This document shows positions 27,807 through 39,300 of a DNA stretch of 64,000 nt, in pieces. Each line of letters opens with the position of its first letter. Positions within the stretch are counted from its first letter, which is position 1. The translations under genes were made by a program, and so were the position numbers. The notes beneath the pieces were generated by a model that was not told where the DNA came from, made no database searches, and saw nothing but the letters and a program-made list of their open reading frames with translations. Source of the stretch: Molothrus aeneus. Lineage: Eukaryota; Chordata; Aves; Passeriformes; Icteridae. The DNA is taken from assembly GCF_037042795.1 (NCBI RefSeq), contig NC_089654.1, forward strand, positions 18,217,001-18,281,000, read 5' to 3'.

Positions 27807-28718
27807 ATTCAAAAGCTTTCTTCAGCCCACACTACTCTATGCTACTGGTTAACAATACATGGCTATTACTCACACTGTTACTGAGGCCTATGTTCAAGGA
27901 TTCACCTTTTCTTCCTCTCTCCACAAGTAAAACCGTATCTACATCTCAGCTCAAAACCTGTTTCTTTTCTCTATGATCTGTTGATCAAAGTTGTTGTTTT
28001 CTTTCACTCTAAACTTCTTGCTCAGTCTCACTTCACCATTTTGAATGTAGTAAGAAGAAGTTGGAATTCTCCTGAATTCAAACAAGCAATTACACACTTA
28101 AAACTACAGAAAATGCTTTTTATAAGGTGCCACACTGAGCCATAGGCTTAAAGACTTAATTCCAACTCCTTCCTCCTCCACTACATGTTACTGAAGGTTG
28201 ATGATGTCACTGTGTTTTTTCTCTTCATAGGCTTGGTTTTCTGCTGCCTCCATCCTTCTCTTTCACTTCCCACCCAGCCTCCCCCTTGCAGCCACATGAT
28301 CACATTGCAGCTGCACCTCCAGTTCAATGGCTTATCTTGGCAGCCTCTGGCTCAGAATCCACCTTTCATGGGTTATGTGACAAAGCTGTTACTCATTCCC
28401 TTTGCATTCTGATCCTTCACACAAAACATTTTCACTGCAGCATTTAAAAAAAAAATCACTTAATTGTTGATTAATATTAGAAGTCGGAGCAATATAACGG
28501 AAGAATGTAACAACAAACAGAACCAGAAATTGTCAATGCACTGTGGAAAGCTCACAGGCTAGTTGGACTACACAATGCATCATAACCATTCCCTGCTATT
28601 TCATGCTAGTTGGATATAACAGATAATTCCCCAAAGATTCAGATTTTTCAAATATACAAAGATATGGTTACATGCAAAATACACATAAAATATTAAAAAT
28701 ATTAAAATATTTCCTCAC

Positions 28719-28934
28719 CTTATCCAGGGAGAATGTTTTAGTGACAGCAAAGCCCCATCCAGCTTCAAATGCTCTTCGAATCATTGAAGAACTAGTAGCA
28801 GGGGTTGCACTGGCAATGCCAAAAGGATTTGGAAACTTCAGTCCGGCCATTTCTACACTGATATCCACTAAATCTATAGGAGTGTAGAAGAGAGGTAGTT
28901 CTGGAACTGTAGAAACTGCAACACCATATAAGGA
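28719..28934 (-). CDS. DPYD: DPYD exon 13: residues 509-580, entry into FMN/pyrimidine-reducing barrel
   Basis: This in-phase 216-nt exon (72 codons) has a strong acceptor, a long T run followed by acag|TCC, and the donor GATAAG|gtgagg. It encodes SLYGVAVSTVPELPLFYTPI and continues through the start of FMN domain IV (from about residue 525). Ser550 and Lys574-Thr575 sit at positions annotated as FMN contacts in the human protein, and the TPATSSSMIRRAFEAGWGF helix is intact. Ile560, whose replacement in humans (I560S) abolishes activity, is conserved, as is Ser534. Position 543 is Pro, where human has Ile and a common I543V polymorphism. The catalytic Cys671 lies in a later exon outside the window. 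Confidence 0.97.
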
Positions 28935-31900
28935 CTGTAAAAAAAAAAACAACCAAACAACACTAAACCACTGATTTTTTTTTTCTGGTATGTATTTTTA
29001 TACAATTTATTATTAATCCTGTTAAAGGGGATAATTAATACATAATAACCCAAAGTTCAAATACTCTATTTTGTGTTCAGACTTGCAAATCAGCAAAACA
29101 TGCAAACACTCACCTATGTAACATCTTCAGCCCAAACAGTCATCATGCTGAAATATTGAAATATTATGCTATGCTGGAAATAACACTGACAGTAACAAAA
29201 CTAATGAAGAAGAAGTTACTTTACATCCTGTACTGATAAGCCTGGTTAAGTCCAAACATTTGTTCAGCCTTTCTGAAGAGCCATCTCTATTCCCTACATC
29301 AGCCAGTAACAGTGAGATTGAAAAAAAACCGGGTATGCAGACAGACCCTCTCTATTTCTCTCCTCAGGTTCCAATCTAAAAAAAGTATAAGAAATTGTGA
29401 AAAATGAGGGGAAAGCATGTGGAGGATCACTCAGCCCTAACTCTATGTATTCTGAACCTCTGAACATTCTTCCCCCACTTTGAAAGATTTTTATACAGCC
29501 TATACAATGGCATATCTATGCAAAACTAATTTTGGGTTTATATTTAATTGTAGTAGTATGAATATACTTCAAGACTGAAAAAAGTTAGTGTCTGATTGCC
29601 ATCAAAAACATCATACACATTATGGCTGTGCCACCACAGTCACTATTGTTTTCATTTGAAAGTCTTTTCTCTGAAGAGTCAGTGAAAAGCATTCAGTGTA
29701 TATGTTGAATCTAATAATATAAAAATTGCAGAGAGAAAAGCTTTTTCCATGTATGGATACTGAACAGCATCCTGATTAGCTGTGGTAGATAGAATTTAAA
29801 TCTTTGTTCACTCAAATGGTTGACTCAATAAAATCACAAAGAAACAAAGCAGGAACTTCTAACACAGAGAAGCCCTACACTGTCTGTGTTCCTAGTAAGT
29901 CACAGCTAAGAACACAGCAGTTTCTTCCATCTTTTAAAAAGAAAACTTTTTTTCAGCAGGACAAAAAGAACCAGTACTTGAATTTTGGAGAAGACTTTCT
30001 GTAGCAGACTAAAAACCTCAGCCACTCAGAAATTGCTGCCTTTTGGACTTTTTGATTTATTTTTTTCTTTAGGGAACTTATTTAATCAATTTTTACCTGT
30101 GAAAACTAAAAAAGCACAGATGGGATGAGGAGTTTTTTGTCCTTTTTTTTGGTGCCTTTTGTTTCCTAGGCTGGTTTAAAACCTGAGAGTTCATGCCTGT
30201 TTTGTTTTGGGATTGTGTAGATTCCCCTCACACTATTCTGACCCCAGATCTTTGAATCTTCAGACAAAGAGGATACATTTTGGGGCCAAATTTTCTGATG
30301 GCTTAAAAGCACTGAAAGTAGTGGAATTGTCCTAGCCTGAATGATAAGAACCTGAATGGGTCCCTAATGGCAGACATTTTGAGAAAAGCTAATTTCTAAA
30401 GATCCCTACACTTGGGACCATACTCGCTTCAGTATCACGGCCTCTCTCAGCTGGAGACCAGTGCAGTTACACTTGATAAAAAGCCAAACATGCCCCATTT
30501 CTTCCTTCCTGAGTGCTCACTCCTTCTTCCATGTCACACCCCATAGGGCTATTTTTCTACACCAGGAGCATCTGAGTTCTTCCAAAACCAAACAGCCTGG
30601 CATTCTACATCTCAAAAGCTTTTGTTAACTGGCAAAAAAAAAAGAGAAAAATGAATTTTGTCATTTTATTACTTTGAGTTTGATTTCATCCTTTTAATTT
30701 TTTTTTGTTTTACTTTTTCTTACCTAATATTTCAACTGTAAAATGTTGTTTGCAATGCCAAACCAGAAAATCCAGGATCACACAATTCAACTTAAAGTGT
30801 TTTGTAAATGCCAGCACTTTTGTCTCCTACATATCTGAAAGTAGGGAAATCCATTGAAATCAAAACTGATATACTGAATTCTTACAAAAAAATCTTTGAT
30901 TTTCATTCTTACAGAATGACATCAAAGAAAGACTTAAGGAAAATTGTTCGGTCAACTCCACTTTTGCGCATGTGTGAGCAATAAATGCAATTTTCTACTT
31001 TGAATTAATTTGCTATTCAGAATCGTTCAAATGTTCCCTGTGAATACATTTCAGTCTGAGGATTGATCACAAACAATTCACAGTTTGTACAACTGTAAAT
31101 ATAATTTGCTATAGACAAATAGAGGGTGCTGAATATGAAGCTGAAGTTCCATTGTACTGTTTCTTTGCCCAATCAGGACAATTAAATCTCTGAAAATTGT
31201 TCTCACCTAAAATGAACACTGAAAGTGATTCTTAGCAACCTTTCTGTGGTAAAACAGAAAATATATCCTATACAAGATGAAACAAAAAATAGCACCAAAG
31301 CAGTGAAAGCACATGGTTGAAAATAACCCATGTATGAAATGCAGGAATAGGCCTTGCCTCCTGCATGCCATCATTCAGACCAGTCTAAAGCCACTTCCCA
31401 AACTGCATATAGGGGTCCATTTCTCCTGCCTTACTTCCCTTCCAAAGAGCAGAACCACAAAGAACTCCACCCACATGCACTCAGACCCCACAGTATTTCC
31501 CCAATGATTTGCTAATGATGAAGTGACCCAAGCAGAGGTGGCATTGGGAGAAATACAACAGGTTTCAATGGAATAAACCAAGTATCTAAAACCACACAGG
31601 GGCAGCTGAAGGTTCAGTAGTCAGTGGCAATACATCTTTGGAGATTTATCTCCCTCCTATCACTTCCTTTTTGCTGTTTCTTTCCTTTCAGCACAATGCT
31701 TATAAAATAAATATGTTTTATAAGCCTTGATGCATTGTTTTCTACAAAGCAAAATTTTTGGCAAACAGAAATAGTATATAGTTTCCTGAAAGTGAAATCA
31801 TCTTTATAATGAAGGATTTCCCTGACGTTGCACAAACAAATAGGAAAAGAAAGCCTGCAGGCAAGAGTTTATTTATAATAACTCTTCTCTTGATTTTCAG

Positions 31901-34900
31901 AAGTAGAGGACAAAAAGTGTGGTCTATTCTTCCTCTCAATTTGATGCCAACCAGCTGAGCTACCAATATTGCAGGTACTTGCAATCATGACAATTTTTTG
32001 GAGACTGGAACATGGTGGTGAAAAATCCCCAGCACATTGCAAGCAGTGGGTCTAGTTCATCCTAAACAGGGTAAAGGACTGGCCTGAAGGCAAAAGCACA
32101 GGAGCTGCAGAGCAGGGCTGAGAGACAGGAACTCAGCTTTAGACCTGATGCAATTTTTGACATCACTTTTCTTTAGATGGAGAAAATTCCTAACCAGAGT
32201 GATATGGTCTAACTACATTTTCTGGCCTTTAACAAAGATAGACTGTGAAAGCAAGTAGTTGTATTACTGTTATTTTTCAGAGAGCCTTCTCTACAAGTCC
32301 TAGTGCCTGGAAGAGTTTTCCTGAATACTTCCATCTTACTCTGGCTTTCTCCATTTTGAAGTCTGATCTTAAAACTTGTCTTTTCTCCCTTGCTTCTGCT
32401 ATCCTCTCTCCATTAATTAACTTGGTGGTAAATATGTTTATATTATTTCATACAATCTCTGAATGGTTGTGGTTTGAAGGACACATGGGGACTATCTTGT
32501 CCAGCATCCTTGCTACTGCAGGTTTGCTCAGGGCTCGGTGCACTTTGAGAGAGATTTTCTCAGTTCCTTTCTGGCTTTCTTTCTGTAACAGACATATTGC
32601 TTATTCAGGAGCTAGCAACTAAATTACCAGGCTTCCTGAATCTGCCTTTAATTCACCTTTTTTTGCAAATGGTGCTTTATTGCTGCCTGCTAGTGTTTCA
32701 TACGTTGTTCTAGCTACACAAAGGAACATTAATTTTTTCCTGCAGTTATCCTGAAAAGAAACAGACAACCTAACTAATGGCTTCAAATTCAAGCTTCCTG
32801 GGAACCTCTCAATTCGGGTATTGATTATGAAATAATGTATATTCATGCTCAATAATGTATAAAGCATGCTCAAGGAATAGATGAGAATGGTCAATCTTGA
32901 TAAAAAATCAACACTATACTCTTCAGAGACAAAGCCCATATATTTTCTGACAGCCTAGGTAAAGAAAAAAATAGAAAATATACAATAGTGGTTCAAAATA
33001 ACATTGTGATGTGCCCAAAATTCATCTTGAATGATGTCTTACTGAAGTGCAATTTATATCAGTGGGGATCTAGGCCTCTATTCTCTAAATGTATCATGTA
33101 CATTTCAGTCTAGGAAAAATATAAAAGAAACTTCCGCAGTGGAAGGTTACAGTAAAGAAGAAAATAGATTTAAATAAATGAAAACTTACTGTGATTTAGA
33201 AAAAAAAGTCACTTTTAAAGAGGGATTTTAGCGAGAAGAAGATGGCAGCTTGACTGCCATATATGGGAAAATAGGCTACAGGTAAGTGCATGAATAGAGC
33301 AGGAGTGAAGCATTAGTGCTGGCACAGTCATCCGAGATGAAAATACTGGAACTGTCTTTGCTCTCAAGATAGGCATAGAAAATTAAAAGTTAGTCCTTTT
33401 AATTTTTCTGAGTTACCCTCAATATAACTATTATGCTATTAAATCCATTCACACACCAGAAAGAAGTGAATGGTAACTGAGGCCTAGAAGAGAACAGCAG
33501 CCCATATTGCTTCTGCACAGGATCATAAAGTCACTGTTGGACAAAAGCAAAGGCTTACAATCCCCAAACTAAATAAATCACTAAGATTACTTAATTGAAA
33601 TTTTTATGTCATTCATGGAATAACAAAAGAAGGTTGAATTGAGAGAAATTGTGAGTAGTAGAAAGTTGCATGAATTGGGCTGATTCTGTTTGGATCAATA
33701 AAAATTTGCAAGGAATGGTTCTAGGAAGACTGACTGTATTTCCTAACAGGTTCTACTACAGCTATCCTTAGTTAGGCTTTGACCGGTCATGTTTATAGAA
33801 ACTAACCTGACACAGCTGCAGGCAACAATTTTTGAGACGAACCTATGCCTCATATAGTGGGAGGAATATGTTAAGAGGCAGGAGATATTTAGGCAACTAA
33901 TGATGGAAAGTTTCCAGCATAAGAGCAGCCAAGAAGCTTCTGTAAATAACTCTCAGTATTGAACATAAGGCATTTCTGTTGAAGAGTCCTGGAGTCTGGA
34001 TCTCACGCCTGACTTGACCACGTGCCAGAGCTTGCAGTGACTGGAGTTTCAGGGCACATATCAGCCCCATCTGTTCGCTTAGCCTTTTGCCTGGAGTAGG
34101 TTGGGATACAAGCAGCGTGCTGTTCAAACACTGCATTCTGCAAGTAGTCAGGATGGTAGGTTTGAGTTATACTCTTTGACATTGGCTTGGACTAGTTGAG
34201 AAATCCTATGGAATAGTTTCATTTTGATGAAGACTGACTACATCATTTATAGATCCTGGTGCTGAGATAGTTGGTGATTTCGGAAATGGCTACCTACTCC
34301 TTAACTGAAACAGACAGTATCAATGCATTTATTTAAAATTTAATGTGCACTTGATTCAGACGCTCAGTTCACAGGATGGTTGCCTGCTTTAGAATCTCAC
34401 AGCAGAGAGAAAGTAAGGTGGTGTGCAAGGGTATTTTTTCATTTGCTTTTGGAAGTTTCCAGAATACAGCTCAGCTGTGAACTGAGTGCATGGGCACGCA
34501 CATGAGCACAAAGGCAGGCACATGTGCACACACCTGTCCCTATAAACAGTAGGATAATACAATCCTTCTCTTATCCTTCCCTAAACAACTTCTTTAAAAA
34601 CAAACTCCTCCAGTCACTAAAATTTCTACCAGCTCCAAACACTGGTGAAGTAAATTGCCAAATTACAGCATTTTGCACCACAGCAACCAGATTTTACAAG
34701 GGCTGCACATCCAAATAAATGCCCTTGGGCAACCCATTCATCTAACAGCTGGAAAGGTGACACTTGACATTTGGAAACTTTCCTGTGAAGATTGCTGTAA
34801 GGCTTTCCCATTAGCTTCCTGGTGAGATTGTAAGGTTGAATAAGCTGCCTTGAAACCTGCAAAGGGTAACAGAAATGCTCTAATATCACAAGTCTGCTTG

Positions 34901-36191
34901 ATTTAAAATTCTAATTCTCAAGCCATGACTATTCAGATTTTTTTCCAAAGTATTAAATACATTGCAGAGGGGAAAAATAAAAAAAAAAAAGCTTTCTGGA
35001 GAAAGCAACATGATAAATGAGGGTTGCCTGTATTTCTAAGAGGTTGAATAAGGAGACAAAAAGAAGGAGATACCTTCTCTCCCCTGCCACAGTTACCCAA
35101 AATCACTGTGCATTGAGAAATTAAGCAAGCAGGTCAGGGATTAAAGATGTTTCACACTCAGCATTTTCATCGGGTCTAAGAAGGCAGGACACAAACAGTG
35201 CTTTATAACAAGTGCGAAAAAATATGCACAGATACTAACAACAAGCTTTCAGCTGAAGTATTTTTAGGAAGTGAAATCAGACCCCAACAGCATGAAATTG
35301 CACAAACATGCAATCAGAGAGGCTTTGAGCAGATGGATGGGGGAGAAAGACATTGAGCTGTTACAGTCCCAACTTCAGTTGTTCAAATCTCTTTATGTGG
35401 GAGAATGAATCATGTATCATGTTTCTCAAAAGTTCCCTGCACTATGAACACACTTTTTGTCAGTTGGTTCTCCAGGCTGTGTCTCTGTCTCGGGAGGTTT
35501 CTATTCAGCTCCTCTAGACTTTGTGCTCATCTACTAGAAAAATTAGGGCAGAGTCAGCAACATGCAAGGAGAACCAAAGGGAGACATGAGGTTTTTCAGG
35601 TTTGTATGTATTACATTTCTCACATAAATTCTCCTTTGCATTACTTGCCTCTGTGCATTTAATGTTTTGTTTTTGTCAAGCTCTTGTATCCAGTTCATCA
35701 GTCTCATCAGAGCAAACTTGGGTTCCAGTGTAGATAACCTGAGCACTCTGTAAACTGTTAGTAAACTAAAAATGTCTTCCTCGGGTAACAACATTGGCAG
35801 TAGTTAATTTTTACTTTATGCACTACTGGAAGATTTTACTTTTTAATACTTATGGAGCTCACTCCTTTTCCCCAATTACCCAATTAGGGCTTCTGCTTGC
35901 AGTGTCTGTTGTGCAGGGAGACTTACTACCATTGAGCAGAATTCAGAGCTGGGGCCAAGAACACGTTGCTTGAATTTTAGTGTTAAGATAATATAAGAAA
36001 GCTGAGTTCACCTACCCAAACTCTAATATGTGATCCAAGATGAATGAATATGTAATGTTCTAATCACCAGATAATCTAGGCATTATTTCTCAAAATTTGT
36101 ATAATGAATCAAAACCACAATGAAAATATTTTTCAAAGTATCTAAAAGGAGATCAAACTGGGAAAGACAAAAGTACTTTTGAAGAAGTCAC
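28935..36191 (-). other. DPYD: DPYD intron 12 (7257 bp)
   Basis: This is a GT-AG intron between exons 12 and 13. The 3' end has a long T-rich tract before the exon 13 acceptor. A short CR1-like fragment lies near 32.45-32.54 kb, in the same orientation as DPYD. Otherwise it is AT-rich sequence in which I recognise no gene. Open frames here are short and show no family motifs. Confidence 0.9.
32452..32540 (-). mobile_element. CR1-like LINE 3'-end fragment
   Basis: On the plus strand this reads CTGAATGGTTGTGGTTTGAA, then GGACACATGGGGACTATCTT and GTCCAGC. That resembles the reverse complement of a CR1 tail (gaatggttgggttggaagggacct...atctagtccaac...tgctcaagcagg). It is degraded, and its 5' limit is uncertain. 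It is in sense with DPYD. Confidence 0.6.
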
Positions 36192-36376
36192 CTGTATGTA
36201 TCTGTGCATGTACCAGGAAGCTTGTTTGCCATCGTTCACGGATTCCACTGTAGTGTTGGCAAGACCACCAACGTCACCCCCTGCAAACACCCAGGGCTCA
36301 CTTGTTTGCATCGTTTCTGGGTCTACTTCAGGGAGACCCCATCTGTTAAACTTGATAGGTGCCATGGCCTCTCTGA
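36192..36376 (-). CDS. DPYD: DPYD exon 12: residues 447-508, second half of FAD domain
   Basis: This 185-nt exon supplies the last two bases (TC) of the Val447 codon and ends after Gln508 (ATACAG|gtgact). It encodes REAMAPIKFNRWGLPEVD and the flavin-binding turn VFAGGDVGGLANTTVESVNDG. Residues 480-489 (GDVGGLANTT) correspond to the FAD-binding segment of the human enzyme, in a pattern also found in glutamate synthase small subunits. Human has Val at position 483 where this sequence has Gly. The acceptor is ttaattatag|TCAG. A second AG four bases downstream would shift the frame, and the 185-nt length and the homology both support the upstream site. The acceptor's pyrimidine tract is interrupted by several A residues and looks weak. 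Confidence 0.97.
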
Positions 36377-39300
36377 CTATAATTAAATAAATGAAAAATA
36401 TGTTAATAAAAGAAAGAAAAAACTGTTGCTAAAATCTGTCAAATATTTGATGATAACAATAGGAAAATTGAATGCTGAGAAAGATATCTCTCATTAAAGT
36501 CAAAGCCATCCTGACTTAATATTCAAACTCAGAACATCCTGGAAGAAAGGCTCACTTCAAAACATGTTACACATATTACAAATGAAACCATAAAATCACA
36601 ATCAAAATCAAATGGTTAGAAGAAGACAGTAACTTTTGTATCTTTTCACTACAACTTCTGAATTTTTTTAATGCATGTATTAAGAGACCCTAATCTTTTT
36701 CATGCTGTTAGGAAACAGCACATAGAGGCATTTTGCACAAGAAATATTATTTTCCTCCAAATAATGTAGATTTGAAAACAAAAAAAAAATTATATATAAA
36801 TATATAAATGTCATTAAATACACATAAATGCTCAGAAGAATATTCTGTTAATATTTTTTAAATTACTACATTCACAAGGCACTTCAAAGTATCTTCATTA
36901 AGAGAATAATCTTTTCAATAAATAGTTTTAGCAAATTTTGATGGCATCTATCAAAATAGGGGGGGGCTATATAACTTTGTCTGCAGTAACAGAACATGCT
37001 ACAATAAAATGCAGTTTAAAATTGCAATGTCCCTCAGGGACGTACCACTGGCAGATGCAGATTGCCAAGGTCAATTAAACTGATGTAGTTGCACTGTCAT
37101 AAACGTAAAAGAGAAACCTGCCAGTTTAAGATGAAGACTTCTCCAACACAAAGGGCAAAGTCATGGTATTGTCCCAGCACACGCCTCAGTACAGAGCAAG
37201 CTTCAAACACAGCATTCCCACACATCACAGTGATGGGATTTTCATCCAAGGCTCTGTGTCTCCTTTCACTTCCATATTAGAAATGTATTTCAAAGTGGAG
37301 GCTGTGTATAATCAGGGGCAAAATAATGAAACAAGAAGCAAGACACAAACACTGTCACCTATTTGTCCCACCTACACTCTCCTCCTCAACCTTGGCTTTT
37401 ACAAACACATCCAGAGGACTCAAAGGATTTTTTGCAACTTGTTCAGAAGCTTGAGTCAGAAAAGACAGTTCTAACTGAAAGCCTGTACCAGATTTTCTAC
37501 CAGAAGTATTTAATCTATCTGCAAGACCTATTGCCTTCACAGTCTCTCCCACGTGGCATATACATGAGGCTTAAGTTGACAAAAATAATATTTGGGTAGC
37601 AACAAACTCAAAAACTTAAGAAATTGTGTCCTGTAAAAATATCTAAATTACTGAAAGATCACATGGAACACAACCTTCAGACTGAGACATTTTTCATCTG
37701 GAAAATGAGGGGTTTGGTTTGTTTGGGTTTGGGCTTTTTCTGTTTGTGTGGGTTTTTTTAAAGGAAAGAGTTGGCTGATAGCAGTTTTATCAAAAATCCT
37801 TCAGAAATCAATACATTAACTTTCTCTTTGTGCCTCAGACTGTGTGTACTTCAAGAAAGCTTTTGATCATCTCATATTTGTCATATATAGGATAACTTAT
37901 TGCATCCAGTGGTACCATCTCAGCATGTGGTCTAGACGGCTCTCACAAGTTAAATATGTACAGGCTTGTAAAGACATGTTTGGAAAAAAACAGAGGAAAA
38001 CTTGGTACGGGGGATTTAATAGATGACTTCTGTCTGAGACAGGACTGAACCACAGTAAAGGTTTCTGAGGACAATATGCTGTCGAAAATGTAGTTTTTCA
38101 AAAGAAATTATGTAAAACTGGGAGTTATGACTACTTATTTCATTTTGTGGAAAAACAGGGTATTACTTCTGTTATCCTGTATCTATTACATTTCTCAAAT
38201 CTCTTTGAATTGCTTTGTTCTAAAATAGCTGTCTGGACGTAATTATACAAAACGCTTTTTGAGTATGAAGAATGCCCAACTTATCTTCACCTGAAACATC
38301 TCTCCAGGCCTGGGGATTTGTCTGCGTGATCAGTATTTTTAAAATCAAGAAAGAACATTTCCCTGGTGGCAAGGTTGACATGGTATCCAACTGCTATTTA
38401 TTTCTTTCTTAAAATCTCCAAGATTTAGGTTATATAAAAAAAGGGCATGGTTCAAAAGCATTTTATATAAGAGTTCCTAACATCCTCACAATTTGGATCT
38501 GATACCTGGTGCAACTGAGAGGCTGAAGGGAGCACCTCCCAGACCACATGCACAAAGCAGGGGAGAACTTTTGTCTTCAGAAAGGAAAGTCCTTTCTCTG
38601 CCCCTGCAAGGGTGAAAGAGAGCCCAAGGGCCAAATGTGAGCTTGAACTATTGGTTCTCTGAACTGGTGTTTGACACTGAACAACAAGCAAATCAGATAT
38701 TTAATGCTCGGTGCATCATTTGGGACAGAGGCAAAAAGTATCTTTAAAAACCTTCACCCTCTCAGTTTCAGTCTTCAAAGTTAAAACTAACACATCTTTT
38801 CTCTTGAAAATTCAAACTGCAAACACAAACCTGTGTTTGTGCTGCCATCTCCCCCCCAGCCTAGTGAGATATTATATATCATTTGAGAAGATCCTTCTGG
38901 ATGAAAGACAACATACAATTTAATTATTCTACCGCTATCAAGTGATGCTAACAAAACAAAAGAACAGTGCTGAATATATTTTCCAAATTCACTATATTCA
39001 CAGAGCAAACAAACACAAATGGAAACACAGCAGCAAATTATAGCATTTGCAAAAACAATATTAAAATATAAGTGAATACAGAAAAAATATTTTAATTAAC
39101 GAAACAAATCAAATGGAAAAGATTCCTCAAATAAAGCTTTAAAAGTGAGTCTCTGTGTGACTGCCATGACTAATTATGCATCTATGTAATGTGTGTTCAA
39201 TTTGGGCTTATTTAAATAGCAGAAATGCTCATTAGCTGCAGTATATCTGTGAAGCTTCAATAAACAGTTTAATGGTTTTTATGTTTAACCAATTTGGTAA

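Larger units (their letters stand above)
1..28718 (-). other. DPYD: DPYD intron 13 (partial, at least 28.7 kb)
   Basis: This is AT-rich non-coding sequence running from the exon 13 donor to the window edge. I read both strands for exon 14, which in human encodes residues 581-635 including the FMN-contact Asn609, and did not find it. Contents seen: one CR1-like 3' end (about 7.88 kb), tandem duplications (3.81, 12.59, 14.52, 15.57, 21.74 and 26.48 kb), a TAATTA cluster (18.43 kb), a GC-rich island (19.84-20.21 kb), a 154-codon open frame with no recognised product (25.4 kb), and one copy of a dispersed 20-mer (27.77 kb). No gene is recognised in the remaining sequence. Confidence 0.85.

Noticed and set aside
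36959..36966. Eight-G run as a possible G-quadruplex
   Set aside because: It is a single run. No neighbouring G tracts on the same strand are close enough to complete a quadruplex pattern.
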